Program-made: the position numbers and the translations under genes
Notes under the pieces: generated by a model
The model's input: the letters and a program-made list of their open reading frames with translations, nothing else
Database searches by the model: none
Told to the model about the DNA's origin: nothing
NCBI RefSeq assembly: GCF_018991925.1
Contig: NW_024744482.1
Span: 166,001-230,000 of the forward strand
Reading direction: 5' to 3'
Source: Homarus americanus
Lineage: Eukaryota; Arthropoda; Malacostraca; Decapoda; Nephropidae
DNA length: 64,000 nucleotides
Shown here: in pieces, positions 24,666 through 37,859 of the stretch
How the letters are laid out: the number at the start of each line of letters is the position of its first letter
Numbering within the stretch: the first letter of the stretch is position 1

Positions 24666-25429
24666 GGTAGTACTGTAGACGGTATATTCATAGTGATGAT
24701 AAAAACAATCTAGTGACGACACTCCCATTCCCCCCACACACAACCTCCCCTCCACCTCCACCCCCCCACACACACGTCTTGCTTTAGACATGACCACCAC
24801 ATTAACCAATCCATGGCCGAATCTCTTCCCTCTACTAGTACAGCTTACAGAAATACGAGCAGAGAGTCCTGGCATTAATAGAGATAGAATCTGACATATG
24901 GGTAGTAATGAGTTTACCAAGACTACACAATTAGCGAGTCTTCAAGAGTTCCCTAGATTATACAGATGTTTCAATGGGGAGATATTTTTAGCGAGTGAAA
25001 TGTGACGCAAAAAAAAAGGATATTGATTTGAGTTGATGTTAGAATGTTATCACAGTGTTTCATCAGGTAAAATGGTCTTCTAATTAATGAATACCTTACC
25101 TTAACCATCGATACAGACAGCCAGACACCAAACACATAAATTTCTTAAGATACACAATACAACAGCCATTAACGTATCGTTTAAGTAGCGCGTCGGAGCA
25201 CCAAAAAAAAAAAAAGTAACAGGTGATGTAGTAAACGGGACCAACCCCAAGTCTTCCTGGACGAGCAATGTCAAACACCTCTGTTAATAAGCCAAGACCC
25301 GGTTGCCTTACCTGGGGTGTGTGTGTGTGTGTGTGTGAGGGGGAGGGGTAATCAGGCATAAGTTTCCAGTTTTGAAGAGTTTTCCTAACATATTGTCTCT
25401 GGTTGTCTCGCTAATTGATGATCTAACTG

Positions 25430-25760
25430 TCACCCTGATTGCTCTGTATGTCTCTCTGATTGACTCTGTATGTCTCTCTGATTGACTCTCTGATTGTGTC
25501 TGATTGACTTTTTGAATGTCTCTGTGTCTGGCTTTTTTAGCTACCACTCTGACTGTCTTTCTGATTGACACTCTAACCGCCTCTCTGATTGTCTCTCTGA
25601 TTGACTGTCTGATTGTCTCTGTCTTCTATGTCTCTCTGATTACCTTTCTCATTGACTCTGACTGTCTCTCTGATCGACTCTCTGATTGTCTCTCTGAATG
25701 ACTGTCTAACTGTCTTTCTGAAGAATCTTTCTGATTGACTCTCTGTCTCTCTGAGTGTCT
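25430..25760 (+). repeat. tctctgattgac repeat
   Basis: The 12-mer tctctgattgac/tctctgattgtc recurs about 20 times with variable spacers. Confidence 0.85.
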
Positions 25761-25883
25761 TAAATCAACACAGGTCACACACCATCAACTCCACAAATCA
25801 ATCATTATGTCATTTATGTGTTTACCATTTACATCGTTAATACAAGACGGCATACGAGTGTTTTAGGCCTTTCGTTTATGTCC

Positions 25884-25917
<34 letters not shown>

Positions 25918-26479
25918 TAACAACAACAGGTGAACACAGGTAACAAAAACACCTATAGCTCAGGTTGTCAACAGGTAAAGAGAAATTTTCCACCATTGAA
26001 CCAATAATAAAAAAAAAAGACAAACCCAGGGATTTTTTTTTAGCACGCGCGGACCTTTTGTGTATGGAAGTGCTAATGGGAACGCTAAAAGTCTACCAAT
26101 CAGACCTCCTTTGTCCCCCTGTGTGAACGACCATTAGCTGAAATTGTGAAAATCTTTGGCCTTTGGTACACTATGGTTAGAACATTTACCTGAAGCCATA
26201 CCAAAAGGAAATTACTCTAAGGTGTAAGGTTTTGGAAGAGGGTCAAGATTTCGTGGTAATTATTGTAAGTTTTCTACTGTGGGTGGTGATGGTGGTGAAG
26301 GTGGTGGTGATGATGAAGATGGTGGTGGTAATGAAGGTGAAGGTGGCGTGTTACGGGTCGGTCGGGTTCACCTTGCTGCGAGTCATGGCACCTGGGTTGC
26401 TAAGCCACCTAAAGAGGTACCTCACCCTCACCTCAGGTAGAAAGGTCGTTTAGTTGCCTCAAAAATGAAAGTTTGACCA

Positions 26480-27020
26480 ACATTGACGGCGGTCGGCAAG
26501 GGGAAGAGGAAGAGAAGGAAGAGGAGAAGAAAAAATAAAAGGAAAAGGATTATAAGAAAGAAAATACTAAGAAGAGAAGAAGAAAAGAAGAAAGAAGAAG
26601 TAAAAGAAGACGCACCAGTAGAAGAAATAAGAAGAAAGAAAGAAGAAAACTAGGAAGATGAAGAAGAGGAGGAACTGGAGGAGAAGAGTGGGGTAAGATA
26701 AAGGAAATAAGGAGTAGGCTAAAGATGGTATCCAAGGGGGAGGAGGGTTAGGTTAGGTGGTTGAGCGAGCCGGTATAATCTTCCATTTCTAGGTTATGGG
26801 GACAGTAAAGACGCCCCCCGTGCCAGAGGTTGACCGTTGTGGAGGTGACGACTAGAAGAAGAAGAAGAAGAAGAAGAAGAAGAAAGAAAGAAAGAAAGAA
26901 GAAGAAGGAGGAGGAAGAAGGAAAAAAGGAAAAATAAGAAAAAGAAGAAAAAAGAAAGAAGAAGATAAGGAATGAAGTATGAAGAAAGAAGACAGAAGAG
27001 GAAGAAGGAAGGAAGAAGAT
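26480..27020 (+). repeat. polypurine (GAA/GGA) tract
   Basis: Two purine blocks (26490-26740 and 26850-27020) include an uninterrupted (GAA)n-type stretch near 26852-26902. Confidence 0.88.
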
Positions 27021-27109
27021 TAAAGAGACCCAGCATATATTTTGAGGGAAAAATGAGCGGGCAGAGACGGTGGCCCAGACCAACTGTGGACGAAGATGGA
27101 GAGAAGGTG

Positions 27110-27350
27110 GGGGATGTAGAGAGTGGGTCAGAGGATGTAGAGAGTGGGTCAGAGGACGTGAATGGTGGGTTAGGGGATATGGATGGTGAGTTAGGGTGGT
27201 TCAGGGTGGTTCAGGTAGTAGGCGGGAGGAGGGAGGGGAGGTGGGCGCGGGGGAGGAAGGAGGTGGGCGGGGGAAGGAGGGGAAGTGGGCACGGGGAGGA
27301 AGGAGGTGGGCGGGGGAAGGAGGGAAGGTGGGCAGGGGAGAGGGTTGGGG
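27110..27350 (+). repeat. G-rich repeats
   Basis: gagtgggtcagaggatgta is duplicated near 27119-27157. It is followed by repeated gtgggcgggggaaggagg-like units. Confidence 0.85.
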
Positions 27351-27562
27351 GTGTACTGACGTGAGAAGTTATGTGGTGGGCTGGCGTAGGCTGGTGTGGG
27401 CGTGCCAATGGTTACAAATTGATAACCGTCTATTTAACACGCCAATGAAATTCACTCTCAAGGGATACACGTATACGGAAGAACCTCACCCCGCCCAGCA
27501 CGACCCTTGGCCCTGGACCTACGTGGAAGGGTTTGGGGCAAGGTGGGTAAGTTAGGGCCCAA

Positions 27563-27690
27563 ATGGATGTCTCAGAGCCTATGTGGATGTCTCAGAGTCC
27601 AGGTCGATGTCTCAGGGGCCAAAGTGGATGTCTCAGGGACCAGAGTGGATGTCTCAGGGGCCAGAGTGGATGTCTCAGAGCCCAGGTGGT
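27563..27690 (+). repeat. 21-bp minisatellite, 6 copies
   Basis: The unit gatgtctcaggggccagagtg has a period divisible by three, so each frame reads a seven-residue repeat. No splice context is seen. Confidence 0.88.
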
Positions 27691-28041
27691 GGTGATCCTC
27701 ATTACGAACACTCACCAGGTGAAAGTCTACCTGCGCCACACACACACACATATCCAAGGGGCATCAACATTACCCGATTCAATTCTTCGTTTAGTAGCAT
27801 TTACGAAACACTACAAAAACACAACTAATTCTAGTTTGGTAATTTAGCACTACTAGTGATAATTAGACCATTTCCTTCGGGATATTACCAGAATAATGAA
27901 AATCTTGCTAACGAGAGTAATCTGTCTTTTTTTTTTCCGCTTAATAAATCATGATTTTTTTTAATCAAGAATTTTATACTATCGTTCTGTTAACAAGGGA
28001 AGTTTGTTAATTAATCACCGATAAAAGTTGAGGTAATTGAC

Positions 28042-28044
<3 letters not shown>

Positions 28045-28088
<44 letters not shown>
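28045..28088 (+). repeat. (CA)n microsatellite
   Basis: About 22 CA units. A 29-nt poly(A) run lies at 28211-28239. Confidence 0.95.
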
Positions 28089-28091
<3 letters not shown>

Positions 28092-29157
28092 TACTTGTTT
28101 TTCACACATCTGTTTCCAATAAAATCACTTTATAATGACACTGAATAATAATAGTGAAAATAATCCCTGGCAGATAATATCCTTAATCACCGAACCAAAA
28201 TCCAAACTTCAAAAAAAAAAAAAAAAAAAAAAAAAAAAACAATTAACTACACAGAACCTCGTCCTTTACTTTGTTCAGGGAGTCAACAGCGTCCTTCCCT
28301 CTCCTCAAGGACTTCTAAGTTAAAATATCCCCCTCTAGCCAAAGATGTAACAGTGACCCTAGTGAGGAGTCAAGTCTATCCATCACCCACAGCCAGAACG
28401 AGTCTAGCTGCCTTGGTTAAGCAACACCATGAACCTCGGTGTTAGAATCGTGTTGAAATTCCAGTGAGAATGAACTATGGTTTTTTTTCATCTTCTCAGC
28501 TTCTTATTAATACATATATGATTACCTCACTTCTCTACCCACCTTCTATACTACTGCCTCTATTTCCTCTACCTATGAACACTATTGTCCCGACTTCCCC
28601 TACTTAACGACAATGCTCCCCCAGAAACACTGAGGCCTCCCTATCACTGTCATATGGCGGGCTTGCGAGTGGGTGGGAGGGTGGGTGGGTGGGTGGGTGG
28701 GTACTTCTGCTGCAGGCATTAGTATTCCGCTGGTCTGACCATCTTCCCCGTCTGTAGGAGAGAGCCCACGGCACCACCGACGCCTTGTTGTTGCCAAGTT
28801 CAACCCCAAAAGGCAATCCATCACTCCCTAAGCCCGTAAAATTTCATCGCGAATGCATCCCAACGATTTTTAAAGAGAGCTTTGCAGGTAATCTTGAATT
28901 CGTTTGGGGAACGATTTTTTGGGGGGCTGGTTGTTTTGCATCGTATAATGGATGGTATCGTAAAATGTTGCTATTGTGGGGGGAAAAAGAGGTAAAATAA
29001 GAACACCATGAAGACCTTGGGTGAAGTTGATTGATGGATATACTCAAGAGGAAGACTTCAACTTCACCATTATTCATTTGCACGTTAAAGTCGACTGTTT
29101 GTATCTGTGGAATCTAAGATCTTGTGTTCTTAAGATGGCTTTAAGACGTAAGTGTTG

Positions 29158-29242
29158 GTTTTGTTGTTGTTGTCTTTGTTGTTGTTGTTGTTGTTGTTGT
29201 CGTTCTTGTTGTTATCGTTGTTGTCGTTGTTGTTGTGTTGGT
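29158..29242 (+). repeat. (TTG)n-rich triplet tract
   Basis: TTG/TCG triplets yield a spurious Cys-rich frame. Confidence 0.9.
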
Positions 29243-29360
29243 AAGAAATATTTGAACTGTTATTTTATTAATTTATTTTCATTTATCGTCGCATTTTCTT
29301 AATAGGAAAAGCGGTTAAGTATTTACATTGTTATTGTGTTATTAATACAAGAGAAAATAT

Positions 29361-29365
<5 letters not shown>

Positions 29366-29415
<50 letters not shown>

Positions 29416-29433
29416 ACACTCTCTCTCTCTCTC
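29366..29433 (+). repeat. (CT)n microsatellite
   Basis: About 24 CT units, a short break, then more CT. Confidence 0.96.
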
Positions 29434-29709
29434 TAATATACACCACCACACACGAGGCCACATCACCGTAAAACAAAAAAAAATCTTTCGCCTCCATATT
29501 TCTGCGAGCAACACCCTGCCTGACCACTATCCATTACAACTGAGGGAGGGAGGTGAGGTTAGGTTAGAGTCTTGCTTCGGAATGTATCGAACGTAAGTGT
29601 TCACCCAGGAGCCCGTCAGTGAACCTCCGAAGCATTTGATAATTACATTCATGGTTTCATTTCTTACGAAGCAGCGATCAAGGAATGTCTCGAACCGTGG
29701 ATATAATTC

Positions 29710-29719
29710 TATCTATCTG

Positions 29720-29755
<36 letters not shown>
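29710..29755 (+). repeat. (TATC)n microsatellite
   Basis: About 11 TATC tetramers. A longer relative lies at 36837-36921. Confidence 0.96.
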
Positions 29756-30687
29756 GACCATAAATGACAAGGTGCTGAACTCCCCCGTAAAAGAAACTGA
29801 CTATTAAGAATGTATATGAACACTGAACAAAACTGAACTTCTCTGTAAACACTTGCTATCAATAGAAGAATTTTGAACATGTAATTACTCTCTACACTCC
29901 TGGAGGATTAAGAAGAGAGGTTCCAGGGCGTAGTGTGGCCTCCAGAGTGACCTTATCAACATGCTGAAGAAGGTCACACTATAAACCATCACTTCAACGT
30001 CACTACCAAACTGACCTTAATCGAATTTGATGAACTTTCACCCTATTTTAGTGAGTTTAATTAATGCAAGTTCGAAATGAGATGAACTTTTATTATGCTG
30101 GTGACCTTGTTCAATCTGACCATGTGTGTTCAAGTCTCATATATGATTAATTTATTCTATATTGGTATCTAGTTTGTTAATTCAAGTTCTGAAATTATTA
30201 CTGTATTCTATAAACTTTATGTATTAAGAAAAACCGGGGGCCATAATAAAATAAATTCAAGTTTAGTAAAATAAATTGCACTGTTCTTTTTACCAAGGTT
30301 GCATTATGGTGGTCTGTGTGTATGTGTGTGTGTGTGTGTGTGTGTGTACGAGTGATGTTCAGTGATAGGAGTACTCGCTAAGCCGCCACTTTCCCCTCCC
30401 CTCTACAGGCTCTACACAGCAACTTATAAATCTTAAGAGTTGATTGAAATCCTTAAAGTAAGATTGACATTTTGATAACCGATAAAAAAAAAAAAAAAAC
30501 CCACTGGATTGACAAGCATGTCCCGGAAGCTATGAAGATGGGTGGAGGAGGTGGGCGGGAGAGAGGGAGGTGGTGGGGGAGGAGAATGGAGATTGAGAAG
30601 GAGAAGAGGGAGGGACAAGAATGCAAGGAGGAAAGACGCATGGGAGGAGAGAGGAGTGGGGAAGTAAGTGCAAGGGAAAAGGTAGGG

Positions 30688-30693
<6 letters not shown>

Positions 30694-30731
<38 letters not shown>
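30694..30731 (+). repeat. (GA)n microsatellite within a purine tract
   Basis: GA units at the end of a purine-rich block starting near 30535. Confidence 0.93.
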
Positions 30732-30734
<3 letters not shown>

Positions 30735-31844
30735 TCCTTTCTCCATCCAGTTTAGTCCATCGCTAAACGAAACATTGTGGCTAAACCTGTGGTGAGTGAC
30801 CCGTATCCAATGTGTCTGTGGTGTGTGGCCCAGGAGGTCATAAGGCAGGAGATCCGGGGTGTAAAGGTGAGACACATCAACCTTAACGAGAGTCAGAGAG
30901 AAGCACTGTATTGCCCCGGGGAGTTCAGGGCAACCGGGCGCGATATGATTTTTCATGTGATGTCTTTATAGGCGATAGAGACCCGATTAGCGATTTTTAA
31001 CATTACACCCGATTACTCACACGGTAGAGAAAGTCCCGGGCTTACATTCCTCGCCTCATAAATCCGAGCCGCCGGGAGATAAGGCTGTAATTGTCTATGA
31101 TTACATACCTAAATTCACAGCAAATCCCAGTGCCTCGTGATTGAGAGCCTTACAGTACGGTATTAATGGATTAAATCTTATCTATATTCCTCTCTTACGT
31201 TGGTTTCACTTCATAGTAAATTTTCACCCCCAATGAGCTGCGTTTTTCCTCCCCAAATTGGGTGTTACACTGAGGGGGAGAAATGATACTAAATGGAAGC
31301 TTACTAAATCACTGCATTTTTTCGCTGGTTTTCCTCAAAGACTGAATCACTATCTTCTACCACACTTTTTTTGCAACATGTTATTTCATCTATTCTGCAA
31401 CATATCTTATTCTGCAACAAATTATCTTATTCTGCAACATACTTTCTTATTCTGCAGCATGTGTTATTTTTTTTCACCATCACACGAGCCTGTTGTCTTA
31501 CACACGATAACATGACCCGTACCCTCGACCTGCTAGCCAGCCCAGGTGTGTCTGCTTTCTGGCTACTTAATAGGATAATCAGGATTGAATTATTTTAACC
31601 GGGTGTTGCGTCACGAAATTCTCAGCCAATCCTAAATTTCCCTAATATTTTATCCCGCCCTAAAACGCCATAATGGAAGCAAAAACGCCTTCAACCAGCC
31701 TTAAACAATCCTTTATCCAACTCTGAAGTTCCCCTGAAAGACCAGGTGCCAGTCAAGCCTTGGCATCAATAAAATGGCACTCAAGCACCCCGTTAAACAG
31801 TGCCAGCTTCTTCGTGACCTGAGATAACCCCTGTGGGTGAGGGG

Positions 31845-32130
31845 GCACGGGGTAGGAGGAGGAAGATACGAGAGGGAGGAGGTAAACGCAAGAGGAGGAG
31901 GAGGAGGGAGGAGACGCCTGAGGAGGGAGACGGGTGAAGGAAGAGAAGGGGAACAGAAGAGGAGGAGGAGGGAAGGGAGAAGAAGGTCTAGGAAGGAGGA
32001 AATGTAGAGGGAGATAAAGGAGAGAAGATAGAAGGAATAAAAATAGGGAAAGAAAATAAGAAGAAAGAAGTAGGAGAGGAGGAGCAAGGGGAAGAGGAGG
32101 GAAGAAGAAGAAGAGAGGAGGAGGAGACAC
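31845..32130 (+). repeat. polypurine tract
   Basis: The plus strand is nearly all A and G. Minus-strand open frames rich in Ser, Leu and Pro are compositional. Confidence 0.88.
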
Positions 32131-32263
32131 AGAGAGGATAACGTCCTATCATGACCCGAGGAAGCGTGATGGACGAGCTAGCTCTTAATGTTCCATCTTA
32201 TCTATAATAATAACTTATTGGTGAACACTTACATACGCTTGCGATAAAGTACGTACGTGCTGT

Positions 32264-32278
32264 GTGTGTGTGTCAATA

Positions 32279-32332
<54 letters not shown>
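32264..32332 (+). repeat. (GT)n microsatellite
   Basis: Two GT blocks are separated by caataat. Another run follows at 32443-32510. Confidence 0.96.
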
Positions 32333-32334
<2 letters not shown>

Positions 32335-32441
32335 ATCAGGTCAGTCAGCAGGGTTGAAGGATTGAGCAGGTTGTTTCAGAGTCAACTTCCCTTCCTTTTA
32401 TGTGGTTTATATAAATACATAAATTAATATTATTAATAATG

Positions 32442-32512
<71 letters not shown>

Positions 32513-32667
32513 GTTAAGCACCCAGGTCTTGTAATACTTCTAAACAGAGGTAATTATAATATTTTGGGAATATATCAAAATAAATGTCATAGTTTGTTGT
32601 TTATATCACGTGAATTCATAAGACAAAGTGTGTAGCTATAAAACACGACAAGAGCAAAACACTCTCT

Positions 32668-32806
<139 letters not shown>

Positions 32807-33156
32807 AGGCTACTGATAATTTGGGTTATAATATAAGAGAACGCGTGTGTAACTTCAACAAATACTGTGTTTACTGTTGGTAAGAGAAGACCTTGGCGGT
32901 AAACGAATCACCAGTAATACCACACTTGCAGAGACAAAATTCTTTACTCTTTTTACCTCGCCCATTAGTTACTGTCAGATGAAAACAATGTATATTATCT
33001 TAAGTAGAAATCTAATACAATTCTCAAACTCAATCGTGAGATGTTGTCTGTGTTTGAGGTTATTGGTTTTTACCGTTTTCATGTTGAGGAGCTGAACATA
33101 ATGGCAATGGGATGGACCACAAGTGATTTAAAGGCCGGTGTGACTTGTGGCAGACT

Positions 33157-33158
<2 letters not shown>

Positions 33159-33198
<40 letters not shown>
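33159..33198 (+). repeat. (GT)n microsatellite
   Basis: About 20 GT units. Confidence 0.95.
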
Positions 33199-33324
33199 GG
33201 GGATGCCTACCTGATCGTCCACACACTAATCATAGTCCTCGAAACCTCCAGAGAAAATGTCTCAGTCCTATTATAGATTATGAACCCTGTGGAAGTCTTG
33301 CTTATGTATATGAAAAAGGTTGAC

Positions 33325-33572
33325 TAGGGTTTAAGGTGTGGGTGATGTAAACGACCAGATTACGACCAGAGTTTGGGGTCTAGGTGGTGAGGACGACCAG
33401 ACTACGACCAGAGTTTGGGGTCTAGGTGGTGAGGACGACCAGACTACGACCAGAGTTTGGGGTCTAGGTGGTGAGGACGACCAGACCACGACCAGGGTTT
33501 AGGGTTTAGGTGGTGAGGACGACCAGACCACGACCAGGGTTTAGGGTTTAGATGGTGAGGACGACCAGAGAT
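33325..33572 (+). repeat. 42-bp minisatellite, about 5-6 copies
   Basis: The unit starts gaggacgaccagactacgac and continues cagagtttggggtctaggtg plus gt. Adjacent copies are nearly identical, suggesting recent expansion. Confidence 0.9.
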
Positions 33573-33857
33573 TAGAACCCTCAAAACAAGAAATAATCAC
33601 TAACTCACTAATCATCAGAAATTGGAATCTAATCAAACCAAACCTAACTTAACCACACTTCACCGATACCAAACCTAACCTAACTCACCCGACTCGACCC
33701 CTATACTGTACACCCTTAGTCACAACCATATAGCGTGGTCAAACCTGATGATTTCAATATGGAAATTCGGTTTATGGTTCTACTCTAGGATCAGGCGATA
33801 AAAGTTTTGTTTATTGTCTTAAACCTGTAATGATAATACGAGAAAAAACTCAAGTGT

Positions 33858-33889
<32 letters not shown>

Positions 33890-34534
33890 ACTCTTGCTAA
33901 TAAAACAGCAGAGGGATCAGCAAGGTGCCTGAGGTAGGGACGAGACTTACGAGTGGACGCCGGGCACTACCCACCTCTCCGCCCACCACCAACCCTCCCC
34001 ACCCACCACCCACCAGCCCCGCCCACCCTCGCCAGGAAGTGTACAAAAATTGCTCATTAACCGACTAATGGCTTGGGCCTGAGCACACCGTGATCCATCA
34101 TGGCCTGTCAAGCCTCTACCTTCTGCAACGGGTGGGGGAGGGAGGTGGGGTGGGGTAAGGTCATGGGGGAGTGGGGGTTGATGAGAGGAAGCGGGGAGGA
34201 GAGATGAAGTGGGGACGTATTGGTGGGAGATTAATGGGGGATGAGGCATGATGCTCAAGTAGGATAGAATAAGGAGGACTATTGAGGATAGGGAAGGATA
34301 GTGTTAAGAATAAAGTCGATCTAAACAGGGATATCAACTTAAGGGACTCTGAGGGTGAGGTGGTTGTTGTCAAGCGTGTGAAGGACGAGCAGCACCTTGG
34401 GATACTGACGGGGATCTTAGGATACTGCAGTTAAAGATAAGGCGAGGACAGGTGAAGTAAGGATGGAGATAGTAAAAGATAAAGAAGGAGAAAGAGAATG
34501 CAAGTGGATAAGGGGTCGTATAGGTGCAGTTAAG

Positions 34535-34654
<120 letters not shown>

Positions 34655-35261
34655 GAAACATTTGTTCGGGAAGACTAATAAATATTTTAAGTCGGGTAAC
34701 GTTTGTCGAAAAAAAAAAATCTCACGCTTAAAGACTATACTGCTGGGTGGGTAGCCTTACCACTTGACCAAACGACTACTGAGGAAGATAAGAAGGCTGA
34801 AATAGGGATAACGTTAGAGGTGGACTTTGAGCAATAAATGGTGTCGAGGCAAATAAGAAGGAAAAAATAAGATCTAAAACCAAACAAACAAATAAACAAA
34901 AATAACTATTGCCACATCAAAAAAAAAGAAAAGTATTTTGTTTTAAAAGTATCAAGACAAATTAACAAAAAAAGTATCTAGCCAAACTTAACACTCGCAA
35001 CAGTTTGTATACACCCGATGGATAATTCCTGTCGCCGATGTTTGATAGTAGGACATCGCAGCGACTTCCCTCGTTATCTTGGCATTATCTCGCTCCACTC
35101 ATCTCGTTAGACTAGAGGAATTGCCTCTTCGGGATACTTATGTGGAGCGCTGGCAGTATAGTGTTGGAGGCTCGCTATCTGGCATGACACCTTATCGCTT
35201 CAATGAGGGTTGGCTCTGTGCCTAAGATGTATAAAAGGAGGTGAGGGGGTGACTGGAGGGT

Positions 35262-35331
35262 TCTTCTTCTTCTTCTTCTTCTTCTTCTTCTTCTTCTCCT
35301 TCTCCTTCTTCTTCTCCTTCTCCTCCTTCTA
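35262..35331 (+). repeat. (CTT)n microsatellite
   Basis: CTT units with CTC interruptions. The opposite strand reads as an Arg-rich frame. Confidence 0.95.
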
Positions 35332-36067
35332 TTTAATCTTCCTTCAATTGACCTTTTTTTCCCCTTCACATCAGTGACAGTCGGTGGCTGAAGAACAAGA
35401 CTCACAGTGAAAGTAATGCCGACTTTTTTCTCCCATTCGTCGACAAGAGAGTGTGTACATTTTGATAACATTGCCAACGGATGCGTCCAGGTTGTCGGTA
35501 AGTGTTAAAAAAAAAGTGGAATAGCGACTGTCTTTGATTGCTTCCTTCATGCACGTTGGGAAATTAATGATGAAAAAGAAAAAATATTAAAAAAAAACTT
35601 GAATTACGATGATATAGAAATTAGATGTATAAAATTAATAAGGGAATTGTGAGTAAAAATCAATGTAGAAATTAAGAAGAATGGAATGAATGGGTGGTTA
35701 AATGAGTTACATAGGAATAAGTTAAGGATGTATATGTAACTTTGTAATTCCATCTATAGACGTTCATTCTTATAAATTTATCATCAGAATATTTTACTTT
35801 TAGATGAATAATACTGATAAAATTATACATATAAGAATTACATATAAACGGACGTAATTTTGAAAACATTACAATGAAGAGAGAAGTGACAACATTACAT
35901 TATACAGTATTTTCCTTTTCCATTGTAGGTATTGTAATAATTTCTCATTAATAAATTATACCAGAGTAATTATCATGTGTGTGGTAGTAAGTATTAGCCT
36001 TAGGGAAGGGATGGGGTGGGGTGGGGTGGGTGGAGGTTTATAGAGACTATGTACAAGAAATAACTTT

Positions 36068-36200
36068 GCCACATTATATGACCCCATCCCAGCGGCACTA
36101 CACTCGTCTCATACACATGGGACCCAGGTTCGATCCCAGCTTGGTTATGTACTTTATAACACATCAGAAGAAAACAAACTTGACAGGAATAACAACTTTG
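36068..36200 (+). mobile_element. tRNA-derived SINE-like sequence
   Basis: A perfect B-box GGTTCGATCCC (36127-36137) follows a degenerate A-box (about 36084-36096, ccatcccagcggc) and the phrase actcgtctcatacacatggg, which is typical of tRNA-derived SINE heads. The 3' part (to about 36200) is unrelated to tRNA. The flank is AT-rich. Confidence 0.45.
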
Positions 36201-36508
36201 GGTCTTAAAATGATAAAATATACAATAATAATATTTAACCTTTGAGATTAAGTAATTAAGATATAAGATAATTGTATTATTTTTCACTAAGACAAAATAC
36301 TTTTTTTTAAGAGCGAGGAGAAGAAAGCAGAACAAACATAACTAATATAACATTACAAAATTAACACAAATATAACTTAACATTAAACATACATGACTTT
36401 TGATAAATACCAAAATAAAAACACAATAATGAAAAAAAAAAGAATAAAATAACAATAATTCTGTCCAGATATTTTAGATGAAATTGGACATCGAGTAAAA
36501 AAAATACA

Positions 36509-36578
36509 TACAGAGTTATCCAAAAAGAATACCCAGATATTAAAAAGGAAATGGGTATTCTTTTTCCACCACCCTGTA
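36509..36578. mobile_element. minimal Tc1/mariner-type MITE (66 bp, TA target duplication)
   Basis: A 66-bp element (36511-36576) is flanked on both sides by TA. Its 25-bp terminal inverted repeats start CAGAGTTATCC on the left and CAGGGTGGTGG on the right. They match at 20 of 25 positions, including a perfect inner 14 bp (AAAAAGAATACCCA). Only 16 bp lie between the arms. CAG termini with a TA duplication are typical of the Tc1/mariner superfamily. No transposase is present, so this is a non-autonomous or internally deleted copy. Confidence 0.68.
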
Positions 36579-36835
36579 TCATAGCCAGACGTACAAAAGC
36601 AAAACAACAACAAAAAACAATGGTATATTTTATTTTTATTTTGTGTAGATATTATTATTATTTTTATTTACTTGTGTTTATTAAATTATTATCATTCCAG
36701 CTATAATAAACAACAGGTAATTATGTGTCAGGTAAATACTAATTGAAGTGTTTATTTTTTTTGGGGGGGGAGGGGGGTATTTATTCGTAAACAAGAACCG
36801 AATTTGACAAGTCATTGAACTCTTGTATTAGCGGG

Positions 36836-36836
<1 letters not shown>

Positions 36837-36921
<85 letters not shown>
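36837..36921 (+). repeat. (TATC)n microsatellite
   Basis: About 20 tetramers with one variant. Confidence 0.97.
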
Positions 36922-36922
<1 letters not shown>

Positions 36923-36969
36923 CCGTCATCCATTCTTTACCCTCTTCCATCCACCTTTCCTTCATCCAG

Positions 36970-37756
36970 TCTCCTCCTCCTCCTCCTAACACCCCTCTCT
37001 TCCTCTTCCTCCTAACACCCTCTCTTCCTCCTCCTCCTAACACCCCTCTCTTCCTCCCTCCCTCCCAACACCCCTTTCCCTCCTCCCTCCCAACACCCTC
37101 CTCTTCCCTCTTCCTCCCAACACCCCCTCCTCTTCTCCCTCTTCTCCCAACACCCCTCCTTTCCCTCTTCCTCCTAACACCCTCCTTCTCCTCCTAACAC
37201 CCTCTCTTCCTCCTCCTCCTAACACCCTCTTCCTCCTCCTCCCAACACTCCCCTCCTCTTCCTCCTCCTCCTAACACCCTCTCTTCCTCCTCCTCCTAAC
37301 ACCCTCCTCTTCCTCTTCCTCCTGTCAATTCTCCTCTTCCTCTTCCTCCTAACACCCTCCTCTCTTCCTCCTAACACCTTCCTCTTCCTTCTTCCTTCCC
37401 AACACCCCTCCTCTCTCCTCCTCCTAACACCCCTCCTCTTCCTCCCTCCTCCTAACACCCTCTCTTCCTCCTCTCCTAACACCCCTCCTCTTCCTCTTCC
37501 TCCCAACACCCCTCCTTCTCTTCCTCCTAACACCCCTCTCTCTTCCTTCTTCCCTCCCCCTAACACCCCCTCCTCTTCCTCTTCTTCCTCCCAACACCCC
37601 TCATCTTCCTCCTCCTACCCCTCTTCTTCCTCTTCCTCCTCCTCCTAACACCCCTCCTCTTCCTCCTCCTCCTAACACCCCTCTCTTCCTCTTCCTCCTA
37701 ACACCCCTCCTCTTCCTCTTCCTCCTAACACCCCTCTCTTCCTCCTCCTCCTTTTA
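36970..37756 (+). repeat. pyrimidine minisatellite (aacacccctcctcttcctcc)
   Basis: About 30 units of 20-30 bp, each starting aacacc, span almost 800 bp. The plus strand is C/T plus the single A-rich punctuation of each unit. Confidence 0.92.
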
Positions 37757-37859
37757 TTCAGTTCATTTGTTCCCGCTATAAACACACCGTTACCTGTCGG
37801 GTTTTTGCTTAATCAAGTTCTGTGATAGCGCTCAGGTTAGTCAGCTTAGGGCACTGTTC

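Noticed and set aside
29021..29302. Cys-rich small protein
   Set aside because: The Cys run is a (TTG/TGT)n microsatellite read in one frame.
30777..30971. 64-codon frame AKPVVSDPYPMCLWCV...
   Set aside because: It starts only at a GTG, no acceptor precedes it, and the opposite strand is open as well. It was kept only as part of a low-repeat region.
36970..37756. Arg/Gly/Glu-rich frame on the minus strand
   Set aside because: It is the complement of a pyrimidine minisatellite and has no fixed sequence beyond the repeat.
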